Assembly (NCBI RefSeq): GCF_001306915.1
Contig: NZ_LJTC01000001.1
Location: forward strand, 159,887 to 223,886
Reading direction: 5' to 3'
Origin: Pseudoalteromonas lipolytica
Lineage (GTDB): Bacteria > Pseudomonadota > Gammaproteobacteria > Enterobacterales > Alteromonadaceae
Length of the DNA stretch: 64,000 bases
Both the position numbers and the translations under genes were made by a program. The notes beneath the pieces were generated by a model, which saw only the letters and a program-made list of their open reading frames with translations, ran no database searches and was not told where the DNA came from. Numbering within the stretch: the stretch's first letter is position 1; every line of letters begins with the position of its first letter. Positions 15,960 through 25,850 of this stretch are shown piece by piece.

Positions 15960-18900
15960 TTACTCGTCGTCTTCAACCAAGGTCATTAGTGATGTGTTAC
16001 CACCTGATGCGGTTGTATCAACGCTGATTGTTTTCTCAGTCAGTAAGCGCTTGATTAGCGTGTCGTAGTACTCAGAGCTGATCACTGGCAGGATTGCACC
16101 TTTACGTTGTGCTAGCTGCTGGCTAAAGTAGCCTAAACGTGATGAACGAGCTGCAACAACCGCACCTGCAAGGTGAGGGTGCGCTAAGATAGCTTGTAAC
16201 TGATTAGGTTTAGCAACTTGGAATACACCTTCAGCGATACCTGTAGAGATAAACTTGTCTCTGAATGCAACCGCTTCGTCAAAGAATAACTCAGAAGCAA
16301 CCGTGATTACCGTGTTACCAGCAGCAAGTGCTGTGATAACCGAAATTGCCCAGAAGTTAAATGACGTACTCTTATCTGCATAACAAACCACACAACCACG
16401 AGGCTCTAAGTGAAGTGTGTTTGACTCACCCGTTGGCCCAGGCAACACAGTGTGCTTACGCATGTGTTTTTCAAGACGGTTAAGTTGCGCACGTGCATCA
16501 GCTAGCGTTAATGCTAAGTCATCGGCAAGCTCGTCAATAATTTCTACAGTCGCTACTTTTGCAAGTAATTGACGTACAGCAGAAACTCGGTCATTTAGTG
16601 GTGTCGCACGCCAGATCTTCTCATCGCGTAATGAGTTATCCATTAGCTTAGCAACTTGCTCAGCTGCACCTGAATAGTGGTGAGTATCTAACTCATCAGG
16701 TGTTAGGTTAGTCATTTGTACGTTATCTGGTGATGCTTTTTCTTTCACTAGACGTTGTAGGTAGTTAGGGCCACCCGCTTTAGGACCAGTACCAGATAAA
16801 CCACGGCCACCGAAAGGTTGTACGCCAACAATCGCACCGATCATATTACGGTTGATGTAAACGTTACCCGCACGTGACATTTTCGCTAGGTACTCACAGC
16901 GCTCTTCGATACGTGAATGCACACCCATCGTTAAGCCAAAGCCCGTGCCATTGATTTGGTCAATCACGTTATCAAGCTCTGTGCCTTTAAAGCGGATGAT
17001 ATGTACACAAGGACCAAATACTTCGCGCTTAAGTACAGATAAATCTTTGATTTCGTATAAACGAGGCGCAAAGAAGTAAGCACCATTTTCACTGTTATCA
17101 GGAATAGCACACTCATAGTGAAGTGTTGCATTACCTTTTAAGTATTCAACGTGGTCACTTAAGTTTTTAAGTGCTTTTTCGTCGATAACCGGGCCGATAT
17201 CAGTTGAAAGTAATGAAGGGTCGCCAACGTGAAGTTCTTTTAAAGCGCCTTTGAGCATCTCAATGATGCCATCGGCAACGTCTTCTTGTAAGAATAATAC
17301 ACGTAGTGCAGAACAGCGTTGACCAGCACTTTGGAAACCTGAACTGATCACATCATCAACAACTTGCTCTGGTAGAGCGGTTGAATCAACGATCATACAG
17401 TTTTGACCACCCGTTTCAGCAATAAGCGGTACTTGAATATCATTACGCGCAGCCAATGTTTGCGAAATAACAGTACCAGTTTCTGTAGAACCTGTGAACA
17501 TAACAGCTTGAATACGCTCATCAGGAACGATGGTTTTACCTACTTCGCTACCACGAGCAATAACAGGTTGTACAACGTGCTCAGGTAAACCAACAGATAG
17601 CATAAGTTCAATGGTACGAAGTGCAATTAAGCTTGTTTGCTCAGCAGGTTTAGCAATAACTGTGTTACCTGTCACGATTGCCGCAGCAACTTGACCTAGG
17701 AAGATTGCAAGTGGGAAGTTCCATGGGCTGATACATAAGATCACACCACGTGCTTCAAAACGCTCGTCTTCAGAAAGTTCCTCTGCGCGTGCAGCGTAGT
17801 AGCGGCAGAAATCCACTGCTTCACGAACTTCATCGATGCCATCTTGAGTTACTTTACCCGCTTCTTTGATACACAGTGCCACTAACTCATCGTGGTGACG
17901 CTCTAAGATATCAGCAACGCGGCGTAATAGGTTTGCGCGCTCTTTTACTGGCGTTTGTGACCATGACTCAAATGCTTTTTCTGCATTTTCTAAAAGTGCA
18001 GTCATTTCGTCTGAAGATTGTAGCTTCACATGACCAATGATTTCTTTGTGATTCGCAGGGTTCTTCACCGGAAGAGAGCCTTCTGGTACATCGCTTAATT
18101 CAATGCGGTGCTCAGCAAACCAGGTATCAAGGTTTTCTTTAAATGGTGTGATTACATTGATATCAGTTAAGTCCATGCCTTTTGAGTTAGCACGTTCTTC
18201 ACCGTATAAATCAATTGGCATCTTAATTTGCGTGTTGTACTTGTTACGTAAACCTTGCAGTGTTTCTACAGGGTCAGGTAACAGTGATTCAACAGGCTTA
18301 GTGGTATCAACAATCGCATTTACGAATGATGAGTTAGCACCGTTTTCTAATAAGCGACGTACTAAGTAGGCAAGTAAGTCTTCATGTTGACCTACAGGCG
18401 CGTAAACACGACATTGAATTTTTTCTTGGCTTACGATTTGGTCGAATAACGACTCACCCATACCGTGTAGGCGTTGGAATTCAAAACCTTCGTTGTCACC
18501 CTTTGCAACTTCTAAAATAGTTGCCGCAGTGTAGGCGTTGTGTGTAGCAAATTGCGGGTACAATACATCACGTGCTTCAAGTAGTTTAATAGCACAGGCT
18601 TTGTAAGAAACGTCTGTGGTCGCTTTACGCGTGAATACCGGGTAGTGATCTAAACCATCTTGTTGAGTGGTTTTGATTTCTGTATCCCAGTATGCGCCTT
18701 TTACAAGACGAACCATTAGTTTACGACCAACGCGACGAGCTAGCTCTGCAACCCATTCAACCACAAAAATAGCGCGTTTTTGGTATGCTTGAACTGCTAA
18801 ACCAAAGCCGTTCCAGTTACCTAAATCGTCATCACTGAATACCGCTTCAATAACATCTAAAGAGATATCTAAGCGGTCAGCTTCTTCAGCATCAACAGTA

Positions 18901-19763
18901 AAGCCGATATCGTAGCTTTTCGCTGCAAGCGCAAGTTCTTTTAACTTAGGTACGATTTCAGCAATAACACGTTCACGATGTGTGAACTCATAGCGTGGGT
19001 GAATCGCAGAAATTTTAACTGAGATACCAGGGCTCTTGATTGGACCACGGCCATTTGCTGCTTTACCAATTGCGTGGATAGCTGTCATGTAGCTGTTGAA
19101 GTAACGCTCTGCATCTTTCATTGTGCGTGCGCCTTCACCTAGCATATCGTATGAGTATACGTAGCCTTTTTGCTCTTTATCGGCTGCACGTTCAATCGCT
19201 TCGTTGATAGTACGACCCATAACGAATTGCTTACCCATGATCTTCATCGCGAAGTTCACAGATTTACGAATAACAGGCTCACCTAAACGACCAATTGTTT
19301 TTTTAAGAACACCGAATTGCTGCTCTTTTGATTTGTCGCTGTAGTTAACCATTTTACCGGTTACTAACAGACCCCAAGAAGAGGCGTTTACAAATAAAGA
19401 ATCGCTGCTACCTAAATGCGAGCTCCAGTCACCTTTAGCAAGTTTGTCACGAATTAGTGACTCTTGCGTTGCTTTATCTGGAACACGTAATAGTGCTTCT
19501 GCAAGACACATTAATACAACGCCTTCTTCACTCGAAAGTGAGAATTCATTTAGTAATGCATCTACACCGCTTTGACCATCCTGATCGCGACGGATATTTA
19601 AAACCATTTGACGAGCACGTTCCCACGCTCGGCTACGCGCTTTCACGCCTACTTCAGCCAAAGGCAAAATATGATCAATAACCGCATTTTCGTCAATACG
19701 GTAGAAATCACGGATCTTTTGTCTAATTGGACATTCAGTTGTCAAATCGCCATTAAATAGCAT
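15960..19763 (-). CDS. putA: Bifunctional proline dehydrogenase / glutamate-semialdehyde dehydrogenase PutA
   Basis: PutA oxidises proline to pyrroline-5-carboxylate with FAD and then to glutamate with NAD, at the inner membrane. The 1267-residue protein has a proline dehydrogenase barrel in the first 550 residues (GPGAR-type GEGARTMKDAERY, MVRLVKGAYWDTEIK, ATHNAYTAATI, QRLHGMGESLF) and an aldehyde dehydrogenase domain with SPWNFPLAIF, FTGSTETG and the catalytic Cys817 in SAGQRCSAL, followed by a vestigial ALDH-like C-terminal domain. It lacks the N-terminal ribbon-helix-helix DNA-binding domain of E. coli PutA, so it should not regulate itself. Control is expected from the divergent Lrp-type gene. 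GAGGG precedes the ATG. Confidence 0.97.
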   Translation of the reverse strand: MLFNGDLTTECPIRQKIRDFYRIDENAVIDHILPLAEVGVKARSRAWERARQMVLNIRRDQDGQSGVDALLNEFSLSSEEGVVLMCLAEALLRVPDKATQESLIRDKLAKGDWSSHLGSSDSLFVNASSWGLLVTGKMVNYSDKSKEQQFGVLKKTIGRLGEPVIRKSVNFAMKIMGKQFVMGRTINEAIERAADKEQKGYVYSYDMLGEGARTMKDAERYFNSYMTAIHAIGKAANGRGPIKSPGISVKISAIHPRYEFTHRERVIAEIVPKLKELALAAKSYDIGFTVDAEEADRLDISLDVIEAVFSDDDLGNWNGFGLAVQAYQKRAIFVVEWVAELARRVGRKLMVRLVKGAYWDTEIKTTQQDGLDHYPVFTRKATTDVSYKACAIKLLEARDVLYPQFATHNAYTAATILEVAKGDNEGFEFQRLHGMGESLFDQIVSQEKIQCRVYAPVGQHEDLLAYLVRRLLENGANSSFVNAIVDTTKPVESLLPDPVETLQGLRNKYNTQIKMPIDLYGEERANSKGMDLTDINVITPFKENLDTWFAEHRIELSDVPEGSLPVKNPANHKEIIGHVKLQSSDEMTALLENAEKAFESWSQTPVKERANLLRRVADILERHHDELVALCIKEAGKVTQDGIDEVREAVDFCRYYAARAEELSEDERFEARGVILCISPWNFPLAIFLGQVAAAIVTGNTVIAKPAEQTSLIALRTIELMLSVGLPEHVVQPVIARGSEVGKTIVPDERIQAVMFTGSTETGTVISQTLAARNDIQVPLIAETGGQNCMIVDSTALPEQVVDDVISSGFQSAGQRCSALRVLFLQEDVADGIIEMLKGALKELHVGDPSLLSTDIGPVIDEKALKNLSDHVEYLKGNATLHYECAIPDNSENGAYFFAPRLYEIKDLSVLKREVFGPCVHIIRFKGTELDNVIDQINGTGFGLTMGVHSRIEERCEYLAKMSRAGNVYINRNMIGAIVGVQPFGGRGLSGTGPKAGGPNYLQRLVKEKASPDNVQMTNLTPDELDTHHYSGAAEQVAKLMDNSLRDEKIWRATPLNDRVSAVRQLLAKVATVEIIDELADDLALTLADARAQLNRLEKHMRKHTVLPGPTGESNTLHLEPRGCVVCYADKSTSFNFWAISVITALAAGNTVITVASELFFDEAVAFRDKFISTGIAEGVFQVAKPNQLQAILAHPHLAGAVVAARSSRLGYFSQQLAQRKGAILPVISSEYYDTLIKRLLTEKTISVDTTASGGNTSLMTLVEDDE

Positions 19764-19929
19764 ATGTAACCCTCTGGTATGTGGAGTCTAGAAATGAACT
19801 TATTGCATTTCTTACCATTGATATAATTCGTGCATTCTAATTAAAATCCAGCAGAATATGCTGGTTAAATTTTTCGATTTACGATAATTTACAGGGCATA
19901 CCGTTAACTTAGCCGCATAAAATTCTGTT

Positions 19930-20412
19930 ATGACCAGTCCGAATAGATTACGCATGTTAGATCGCATCGATTTAGCAATTTTAGACGCTCTGCAAAAAAA
20001 TGGCAGAATATCGAACGTAAACCTCGCAAAACAGGTAAATCTGAGCCCAAGCCCGTGTCTAGATCGTGTAAAACGTTTAGAGCAAGAAGGCTACATCGAA
20101 GGCTATTACGCAAAGCTTAGCGAAGCTAAACTTAACCAGAGCTTGTTAGCACATGTACAGGTCTCGTTGGTGACCTCGAATACATCAGTATTTAAAGTGT
20201 TTCGCGAATATATATTGAATATTCCACAAGTGGTTGAATGCGACATGGTCGCTGGTGGCTATGACTACCTATTAAAAGTACGGGTCTCAGATATGGATGA
20301 GTATCGCCAAGTACTGGGTGATTTAGTAGATATTCCCGGAGTGGGTACGCATCACACCTATATGGTGATCGAAAAAATAAAACAGGACACAGGCCTTAGA
20401 TTCGATATTTAA
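19930..20412 (+). CDS. Lrp/AsnC-type regulator of proline catabolism (PutR-like)
   Basis: The 160-residue protein has an N-terminal winged HTH (LDRIDLAILDALQKNGRISN, VNLAKQVNLSPSPCLDRVKRLE) and a C-terminal RAM/AsnC ligand domain (VVECDMVAGGYDYLLKVRV). It is divergent from putA, sharing a 166-base promoter region. In several bacteria an Lrp-type gene in this position (PutR, BkdR-like) activates putA in response to proline. The role here follows from position and family. The first ATG lacks a clear Shine-Dalgarno; an ATG at 19954 is an alternative. Confidence 0.87.
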   Translation: MTSPNRLRMLDRIDLAILDALQKNGRISNVNLAKQVNLSPSPCLDRVKRLEQEGYIEGYYAKLSEAKLNQSLLAHVQVSLVTSNTSVFKVFREYILNIPQVVECDMVAGGYDYLLKVRVSDMDEYRQVLGDLVDIPGVGTHHTYMVIEKIKQDTGLRFDI

Positions 20413-20416
20413 CGTA

Positions 20417-20443
20417 AGGAAACCGAGTGGTTTCCTATCTTTC
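20417..20443 (+). terminator. Terminator-like hairpin after the Lrp-type gene
   Basis: AGGAAACC (20417-20424) pairs with GGTTTCCT (20429-20436) around GAGT, followed by ATCTTTCT. The T run is imperfect. Confidence 0.55.
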
Positions 20444-20484
20444 TGTCGCACTGAACGAACGGCGCTACAGTTTATACAACTAAC

Positions 20485-21012
20485 CTAATTGATATTAATT
20501 TTTGATAGTTTTGCTTTGAGTGTTGCCAGCATCGAATCGACAGAACTGTCTTCCTGATTAAGCCCTTCCATGAGCGTCATAAAATAAATGTCAATAATGA
20601 TATCTGCATCTAAAGCGGTTGCTTCATTGTCATTGATCAGGCGCTTTTTGAATGCTTTAAGCTGCGGTTCAAGCTCGTTCTGTTGCCACATAATTTCTTT
20701 AAATAACTCTCGGCTAAACTCCTTTTTTGCGAGGTAAAACTCATAAAGAAAACAAGCGTAATGGTACATTCTATCTGTCGCTGTAGTACTCGAATCTGAG
20801 TGTTTAGCGCGGCTTAGAATATCTTCTAGTTCACTCTCAAAACTGTATTTAAGAATCTCAACTTTAGTCGCAAAGTGACTAAATACTGTGCCATTGGCGA
20901 CATTAGCTGCTCTTGCAATATCTCGTGTGCTGGTCTGGTGGTAACCGAGCTCTGAAAAAAGCTGCCATGAGGCTGTAAGTATCTGTTGTTTTGTTTGCTC
21001 TTTTTTGGTCAC
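20485..21012 (-). CDS. TetR-family transcriptional repressor
   Basis: A 175-residue TetR-family protein with an N-terminal HTH (KQQILTASWQLFSELGYHQT, STRDIARAANVANGTVFSHF) and a helical ligand and dimerisation domain. I place the start at a GTG that has GGAG 7 bases upstream; the frame extends four codons further to a TTG. It is divergent from a small membrane protein gene, and the intergenic space carries two strong palindromes that should be its operators. The ligand is unknown. Confidence 0.88.
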   Translation of the reverse strand: MTKKEQTKQQILTASWQLFSELGYHQTSTRDIARAANVANGTVFSHFATKVEILKYSFESELEDILSRAKHSDSSTTATDRMYHYACFLYEFYLAKKEFSRELFKEIMWQQNELEPQLKAFKKRLINDNEATALDADIIIDIYFMTLMEGLNQEDSSVDSMLATLKAKLSKININ

Positions 21013-21077
21013 TGAACACTCCAATTTTTATGCTATTTAACCAGAAATAAAAAAAAACTCAATCAAAGGTGTTGTAA

Positions 21078-21112
21078 ATTGAGCGTGCTCAATATTAAAA
21101 TGAGCGCGCTCA
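21078..21112. promoter_or_regulatory. Two tandem palindromic operators, probably for the TetR protein
   Basis: The palindrome ATTGAGCGTGCTCAAT (21078-21093) is followed by TGAGCGCGCTCA (21101-21112). Both share the half-site TGAGC and their centres are 21 bases apart, two helical turns. They lie between the divergent TetR gene and the small membrane protein and overlap the expected promoter of both. Confidence 0.75.
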
Positions 21113-21132
21113 ATTAAATGGATGGTTGCACT

Positions 21133-21333
21133 ATGAATAAATTAAAACGCTTAATTGGTTATGTATTATTCGTACCTGGTATTTGCTTTTATAGCTTTAT
21201 CTTAGGCCCTCTGCTTATTGCAGTGCTATTGCCTGGAGGCTTGATATTGTTATTACTTATCTTAGGTTACAAAGAGGGGTTTTTAGTGTTAAAGCAAGAA
21301 GTGTTTAATACTCTTAGACAAAAATGCTCTTGA
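21133..21333 (+). CDS. Small two-segment membrane protein
   Basis: The 66-residue product has two hydrophobic segments separated by a Pro/Gly turn (LIGYVLFVPGICFYSFILG and LLIAVLLPGGLILLLLIL) and a short polar C-terminus with KEGFLVLKQE. I do not recognise the family. I chose the ATG at 21133, which has GGATGG upstream; an ATG at 21118 has no ribosome binding site and abuts the operator. Its position across two palindromes from a TetR gene suggests that it is the repressor's target, perhaps a stress-response membrane peptide. Confidence 0.7.
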   Translation: MNKLKRLIGYVLFVPGICFYSFILGPLLIAVLLPGGLILLLLILGYKEGFLVLKQEVFNTLRQKCS

Positions 21334-21357
21334 GTAAAAAGTGGATAAGTTTAAAAA

Positions 21358-21389
21358 AATAAACCCTGCAAAATGCAGGGTTTATTTTT
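21358..21389. terminator. Bidirectional terminator
   Basis: AATAAACCCTGCA (21358-21370) pairs perfectly with 21374-21386 around AAA, with T runs on both strands. It serves the small membrane gene on the plus strand and ygiM on the minus strand. Confidence 0.9.
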
Positions 21390-21408
21390 GTCAAAATGGG
21401 GAGGAGGT

Positions 21409-22008
21409 TTATGCCCAGCCGTCGTAACGTTTACGACGAGATAACACCACGGTTAGGATAATACCAAGTAGTAAGCCGATGAACGCAATTGCGCCGCCAT
21501 AAGTTAATAACTGACGTTTCTCTTTGGCACTGGCTGTTTGCTTAGCGTTACGCTCAGACTCAATGGTACTTTTAAGTGCTTCAATTTGCTTGCTAAGCGC
21601 TAGGTTTTGCTCTGTTAGTGATTTGTTCTGCTCTTGTAGTTGTGGTAGTTCAATTTCAGCTTGACGAAGCTGTTCTTGCATTACCGTCATGTCGTTATTC
21701 AGCGCTTGAAACTGTTGTTGAATACCTGCGTTTTCAGTAACAAATTTTGACTCTACCCAACCTTCACGATCTTTATCATCACGAATTTTAAAGTAGCCAT
21801 TATCTTCACCCGACAATAACACTATTTGTGTGCCTGCATCGACTGAACCTAAAATGCGGTAGTTTTTGCTTGGACCTGAGTGCATAAAGGTGTACAGGTT
21901 ATCGACTATGTAGGCGGTGTTTTGGCTGTCGCTGCTTGGTGCTTCTTCTGCGTAGCTAATAAAAGAGGTGGCCGCAAGGAGCAACCCAAAAATACACTGT
22001 TTTAACAT
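21409..22008 (-). CDS. SH3-domain signal-anchored protein (YgiM type)
   Basis: The 199-residue protein has a signal peptide (to about SYAEE), a bacterial SH3 domain (about 30-95, with LYTFMHSGPSKNYRILGSV and GWVESKFV), a coiled coil (about 100-160), a C-terminal membrane segment and a short basic tail SRRKRYDGW. This matches the E. coli YgiM family (TIGR04211-type), a periplasmic protein anchored in the inner membrane, of unknown role. The ATG with AAGGT upstream is preferred over a TTG one codon earlier. It is divergent from ygiF, as in E. coli. Confidence 0.85.
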   Translation of the reverse strand: MLKQCIFGLLLAATSFISYAEEAPSSDSQNTAYIVDNLYTFMHSGPSKNYRILGSVDAGTQIVLLSGEDNGYFKIRDDKDREGWVESKFVTENAGIQQQFQALNNDMTVMQEQLRQAEIELPQLQEQNKSLTEQNLALSKQIEALKSTIESERNAKQTASAKEKRQLLTYGGAIAFIGLLLGIILTVVLSRRKRYDGWA

Positions 22009-22221
22009 CAATCTACCTTGTTAATGTGATCTTGCCTAGAAGTGGCTAAATTTATAATTTCTTTATGTATAGAGATAGTAGGGATTTCAACTATTAATAG
22101 CAAGGCTGATATTGTAATCCGTGCGTGGGCTTAACCGCAAAAAACAGGAAAAAATTTGCATTAACAGTCTGCTTTGTTTATTTTGATCACTTATTTATTT
22201 TAAATGTACTCCGCAAAGCGA

Positions 22222-23742
22222 ATGGATACTGAGATAGAACTGAAGTTTTTGGTGTCAGATGCCGTTGTTCCACTGATCCCCGCATTAATTACCCAATTTG
22301 CAAAAACCGTTACCAATAAACCGTCACGCAACTTACAAAATGCTTATTACGATACGCCAAGCCGAGAATTACGTGCTTTAGATATTGGCCTTCGTACTCG
22401 CTGTTGTGATGGTGAGTGTGAGCAAACCATCAAGCTTGCCGGCGAAGTGGTTGGTGGCTTACATCAGCGCCCTGAATACAATTTGCCACTGTCAGGTAAC
22501 CGCCCTGATTTACTTGCATTTGATGCTGCTATTTGGCCGCATGGTATGCAAGTGCCTGCCATCGCAGAAAACCTATACCCAATTTTTAGCACTAACTTTA
22601 TACGCCGTACTTGGTTACTCGAAACCGAAAATGGCGCAAAAATTGAAGTGGTATTAGATAAAGGTGAAGTGGCGGCATCGGGCCAAGTTGAGCCAATCTC
22701 TGAACTTGAAATCGAACTGATTGAAGGTAGTCGCAATGAGTTGTTTGCTTTGGCAGATAAACTGGTAAGTGAAAGCCATGTTCGCTTAGGGCTTTATTCT
22801 AAAGCTGCTCGAGGTTATCGTCTTGCAGATGACAAACCATTAAAAGCAAGTAAATCAATTGGTTTTGTACCACTAAAACGTGGTGCAACCCAAGAACAAG
22901 CCTTAGTAGAAAGTATTAACTACGCGATTCGCTTTGTACAAAAACATGAAGCCTGCTACTTCATAAAACCAAGCTTAAAAACCCTTAAGCGTGTCACCGA
23001 CGGTATTCGTTTAATTCGCCATACATTTTGGCTGTTTGACGATATTGTTAGTAAAGACGATACCGACTCATTACGTACAGAATTAAAGTGGTTATTAAGC
23101 GAATTAGCATGGGTTGAAAATGCTATTCAGCTAAAAACCTACACATCTAAGCGCCACGCGTACTACAAAAAAATCAACAGTGCGCCTGAGCTCACTCAAG
23201 TTATTAATGACTTAAAAGAGTTGCAGCCAAGCATTGAAGATATCGAAAAACTTTTCCATAGCACCCGATACAATCGCTTATTATTACAATTAACAACATG
23301 GTTGATTGAAAAACAATGGCGTAAGTCATGGGGGCAAACTGAGTTTCAAGCTGCTGAAAAACCTGTTGCCGATATTGCTAAGCGTTTATTTGCTAAAGAT
23401 TGGCACGATATGCACGAACTTATTCCTGAGCAGCAAGTGTTTACAGATAAAGACTATTTGGCACTGCGCACCCGCCTTGAAAACTCATTACTCAGCGGCA
23501 ACTGCTTAGGCGCTTTGTTCGATAAAGAAGATCGAAACGAGTTTCGTATGCCGTGGGTTGATATCTCTCATGGTATTTATGAGTTAAGCACCCTTGAGTA
23601 CTTAAAGCAGTTATGTGCAGGGCAAGACGACTTAGAGCTAACAAAAATTCAATCATGGCTTGATCAAAAGTCAGAGTTTTTGGTCAGTGCAATGGAGCAA
23701 AGTCGCCACGCGTCATTTAATACAGACCCTTATTGGTTTTAA
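22222..23742 (+). CDS. ygiF: CYTH-CHAD inorganic triphosphatase (YgiF type)
   Basis: This 506-residue protein fuses an N-terminal CYTH domain (about 1-200; signature EIELKF with the ExExK triphosphate-binding motif) to a C-terminal CHAD domain (about 220-480; helical, with conserved His such as RHTFWLFDD and FHSTRYNRL). E. coli YgiF hydrolyses inorganic triphosphate, and CHAD domains bind polyphosphate. I take the ATG before DTEIELKF as the start because the family begins close to the ExExK motif; an ATG at 22204 would add six residues. Neither start has a clear Shine-Dalgarno. Confidence 0.87.
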   Translation: MDTEIELKFLVSDAVVPLIPALITQFAKTVTNKPSRNLQNAYYDTPSRELRALDIGLRTRCCDGECEQTIKLAGEVVGGLHQRPEYNLPLSGNRPDLLAFDAAIWPHGMQVPAIAENLYPIFSTNFIRRTWLLETENGAKIEVVLDKGEVAASGQVEPISELEIELIEGSRNELFALADKLVSESHVRLGLYSKAARGYRLADDKPLKASKSIGFVPLKRGATQEQALVESINYAIRFVQKHEACYFIKPSLKTLKRVTDGIRLIRHTFWLFDDIVSKDDTDSLRTELKWLLSELAWVENAIQLKTYTSKRHAYYKKINSAPELTQVINDLKELQPSIEDIEKLFHSTRYNRLLLQLTTWLIEKQWRKSWGQTEFQAAEKPVADIAKRLFAKDWHDMHELIPEQQVFTDKDYLALRTRLENSLLSGNCLGALFDKEDRNEFRMPWVDISHGIYELSTLEYLKQLCAGQDDLELTKIQSWLDQKSEFLVSAMEQSRHASFNTDPYWF

Positions 23743-23746
23743 ATAA

Positions 23747-24391
23747 ATGCGCTTGTGCCTATGGGTAGGGTTAGCATGTTTGAGTCTCTCGGCAGTGGCT
23801 AACCCTATTGAATGGCAAACCTACAAACAGCAAGACGATATAAAGGTTAGCTATAAAAAGCACGAAACTGGCATTATAGAAATTAATGCTTCTGTGCTGG
23901 TAAAAAATGCTAAGGCCAGTGACTTTATGGCGCTGTTAAGTGATACCGACAACGCGCCCAATTGGCTCGAAAATGTTAAAAGCGTGACTTTAATGGAGCG
24001 CTTAAGCCCCTCAGAAACCCTTGTTTACACTCACTTTAACTCGCCTTGGCCGGTGTTAGATCGCGATTTGGTGAGTTACTCTTGTTATCATGCCTTAGGT
24101 GAACATAAAACAGAGCTAAAAATTATCAGTCAGCCATACGCTAAAACAGAAGTCTCTGGGGTTGTGCGTATTAAAGAGCTCAGGGCTTATTGGCGTTTAG
24201 AAGAGCAGCAAAGTAATTTATTGGTAAGCCATCAGGCCTATGCTGATCCGGGTGGCTCAATCCCGCATTGGTTGAGCAATAAGGTATCGCTAAAGAGCGT
24301 TTATAAAACGCTACAAGCACTGACAGAGCAATTAACCAATAATCAGTTCTCGCGAGATAACTTAATAAGTCAGTTAGGTTCGTGTTCATAA
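23747..24391 (+). CDS. Exported START-domain (lipid-binding-like) protein
   Basis: The 214-residue product has a signal peptide of about 18 residues (ending AVANP) and a single START/SRPBCC domain with NAPNWLENVKSVTLMERL, TLVYTHFNSPWPVLDRDLV and a C-terminal helix. Proteins of this class are found next to ygiF-like genes in Alteromonadales, as I recall. It starts 4 bases after the ygiF stop, so it is co-transcribed. START domains bind hydrophobic ligands; the ligand here is unknown. Confidence 0.82.
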   Translation: MRLCLWVGLACLSLSAVANPIEWQTYKQQDDIKVSYKKHETGIIEINASVLVKNAKASDFMALLSDTDNAPNWLENVKSVTLMERLSPSETLVYTHFNSPWPVLDRDLVSYSCYHALGEHKTELKIISQPYAKTEVSGVVRIKELRAYWRLEEQQSNLLVSHQAYADPGGSIPHWLSNKVSLKSVYKTLQALTEQLTNNQFSRDNLISQLGSCS

Positions 24392-24416
24392 AAAAAGCGC
24401 CAAAAGGCGCTTTTTT
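24391..24416. terminator. Bidirectional terminator between the START gene and metK
   Basis: AAAAAAGCGCC (24391-24401) pairs with GGCGCTTTTTT (24406-24416) around AAAA. T runs are present on both strands, so it serves both convergent genes. Confidence 0.9.
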
Positions 24417-24432
24417 CATTTTATCTAACCTA

Positions 24433-25584
24433 TTACAGGCCAGCAGCTGCGCGAAGTGCGTCTGCTTTGTCTGTACGCTCCCAAGGGAACTCATCACGAC
24501 CGAAGTGACCGTACGCCGCAGTCGGTTGATAGATAGGACGCTCAAGATCAAGCATTTGGATTAAGCCGTAAGGACGTAGGTCGAAGTGCTCACGTACTAA
24601 TTCGATTAGACGCGCTTCTTCTAATTTACCTGTACCAAATGTCTCGATGCTGATAGATGTTGGCTCTGCAACACCGATAGCGTAAGAAACTTGTAGCTCA
24701 CATTTGTCAGCAAGGCCTGCAGCAACCACGTTTTTAGCAACGTAACGAGCAGCATATGCCGCTGAACGGTCAACTTTTGATGGATCTTTACCTGAGAAAG
24801 CACCACCACCGTGACGAGCCATACCACCGTATGTATCAACGATGATTTTACGACCTGTAAGACCACAGTCACCCATTGGGCCACCGATTACGAAACGGCC
24901 AGTTGGGTTGATGAAGAACTTAGTTGCGCTTGAGATTAGCTCAGCAGGAAGAACCGGCTTAATGATCGTTTCCATTACCGCTTCAACTAAGTCGTTTTGT
25001 GAGATTGAATCACAGTGTTGAGTTGAAAGAACAACTGCATCAATACCAACAGGCTTGCCATTTTCGTATGCAAACGTTACTTGAGATTTTGCATCTGGGC
25101 GTAACCAGTTAAGCTCACCGCTTTTACGAACTTCAGCTTGGCGCTGAACTAGACGGTGCGAATAAGTGATTGGTGCAGGCATTAAAACGTCAGTTTCATT
25201 ACATGCGTAACCGAACATTAGACCTTGGTCACCAGCGCCTTGCTCTTCAGGGCGAGCACGGTCAACACCTTGGTTGATGTCTGGAGATTGTTTACCGATA
25301 GTGTTTAGGATTGCACAAGAGTCAGCATCGAAACCCATGTCTGAGTGCGTGTAACCGATTTCACGTACTGTTTTACGTGTGATTTCTTCGATATCAACCC
25401 AAGCGCTAGTTGTGATTTCACCACCAACCATCACCATGCCAGTTTTAACGTAAGTCTCACATGCAACACGGGCATGAGAATCTTGCTCTAAGATAGCATC
25501 TAGAACCGCGTCAGAGATTTGGTCCGCGATTTTATCCGGATGACCTTCAGAAACAGATTCAGAAGTAAATAAATGTTTTGCCAT
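24433..25584 (-). CDS. metK: S-adenosylmethionine synthase MetK
   Basis: MetK makes S-adenosylmethionine from methionine and ATP. The 383-residue protein shows [20 protein letters not shown] at the N-terminus, [12 protein letters not shown] in the middle and the P-loop-like [19 protein letters not shown] toward the C-terminus, with the usual length (E. coli 384). I start at the ATG of [10 protein letters not shown]; the frame extends five codons up to a GTG. The upstream region carries candidate MetJ boxes. It faces the START gene tail to tail and is divergent from tkt. Confidence 0.97.
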   Translation of the reverse strand: MAKHLFTSESVSEGHPDKIADQISDAVLDAILEQDSHARVACETYVKTGMVMVGGEITTSAWVDIEEITRKTVREIGYTHSDMGFDADSCAILNTIGKQSPDINQGVDRARPEEQGAGDQGLMFGYACNETDVLMPAPITYSHRLVQRQAEVRKSGELNWLRPDAKSQVTFAYENGKPVGIDAVVLSTQHCDSISQNDLVEAVMETIIKPVLPAELISSATKFFINPTGRFVIGGPMGDCGLTGRKIIVDTYGGMARHGGGAFSGKDPSKVDRSAAYAARYVAKNVVAAGLADKCELQVSYAIGVAEPTSISIETFGTGKLEEARLIELVREHFDLRPYGLIQMLDLERPIYQPTAAYGHFGRDEFPWERTDKADALRAAAGL

Positions 25585-25686
25585 TGTATTTCTGCTCACA
25601 AATATTGCGCTTCACAAACGTCGGTAATAGCGCTAAAAAATTAAGGGGCGTATTTTATCTAAAACAAATATGTTTGCATAGTAATT

Positions 25687-25702
25687 TTACGCCTAGACGT
25701 CC
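25687..25702 (-). promoter_or_regulatory. Candidate MetJ operator (two met boxes)
   Basis: Adjacent 8-mers TTACGCCT and AGACGTCC match the met box AGACGTCT at 5 and 7 of 8 positions. They lie about 100 bases upstream of metK, a standard member of the MetJ regulon in gammaproteobacteria. Confidence 0.5.
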
Positions 25703-25850
25703 ATTTAAAATTAGTAATAACGTATTGTTCTTAACAAACGCCCATAAATGGTGCATTTAATGCGGATTTTTAATTGCACTGTACCCTTACAATAAGTAAG
25801 AATGGGGCTTCATAAACAACCAGCGCAAATACATAAAGGTAGGAGAATTC

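Noticed and set aside
24180..24551. Minus-strand frame over the START gene end and metK
   Set aside because: It crosses the bidirectional terminator and two well-supported genes.
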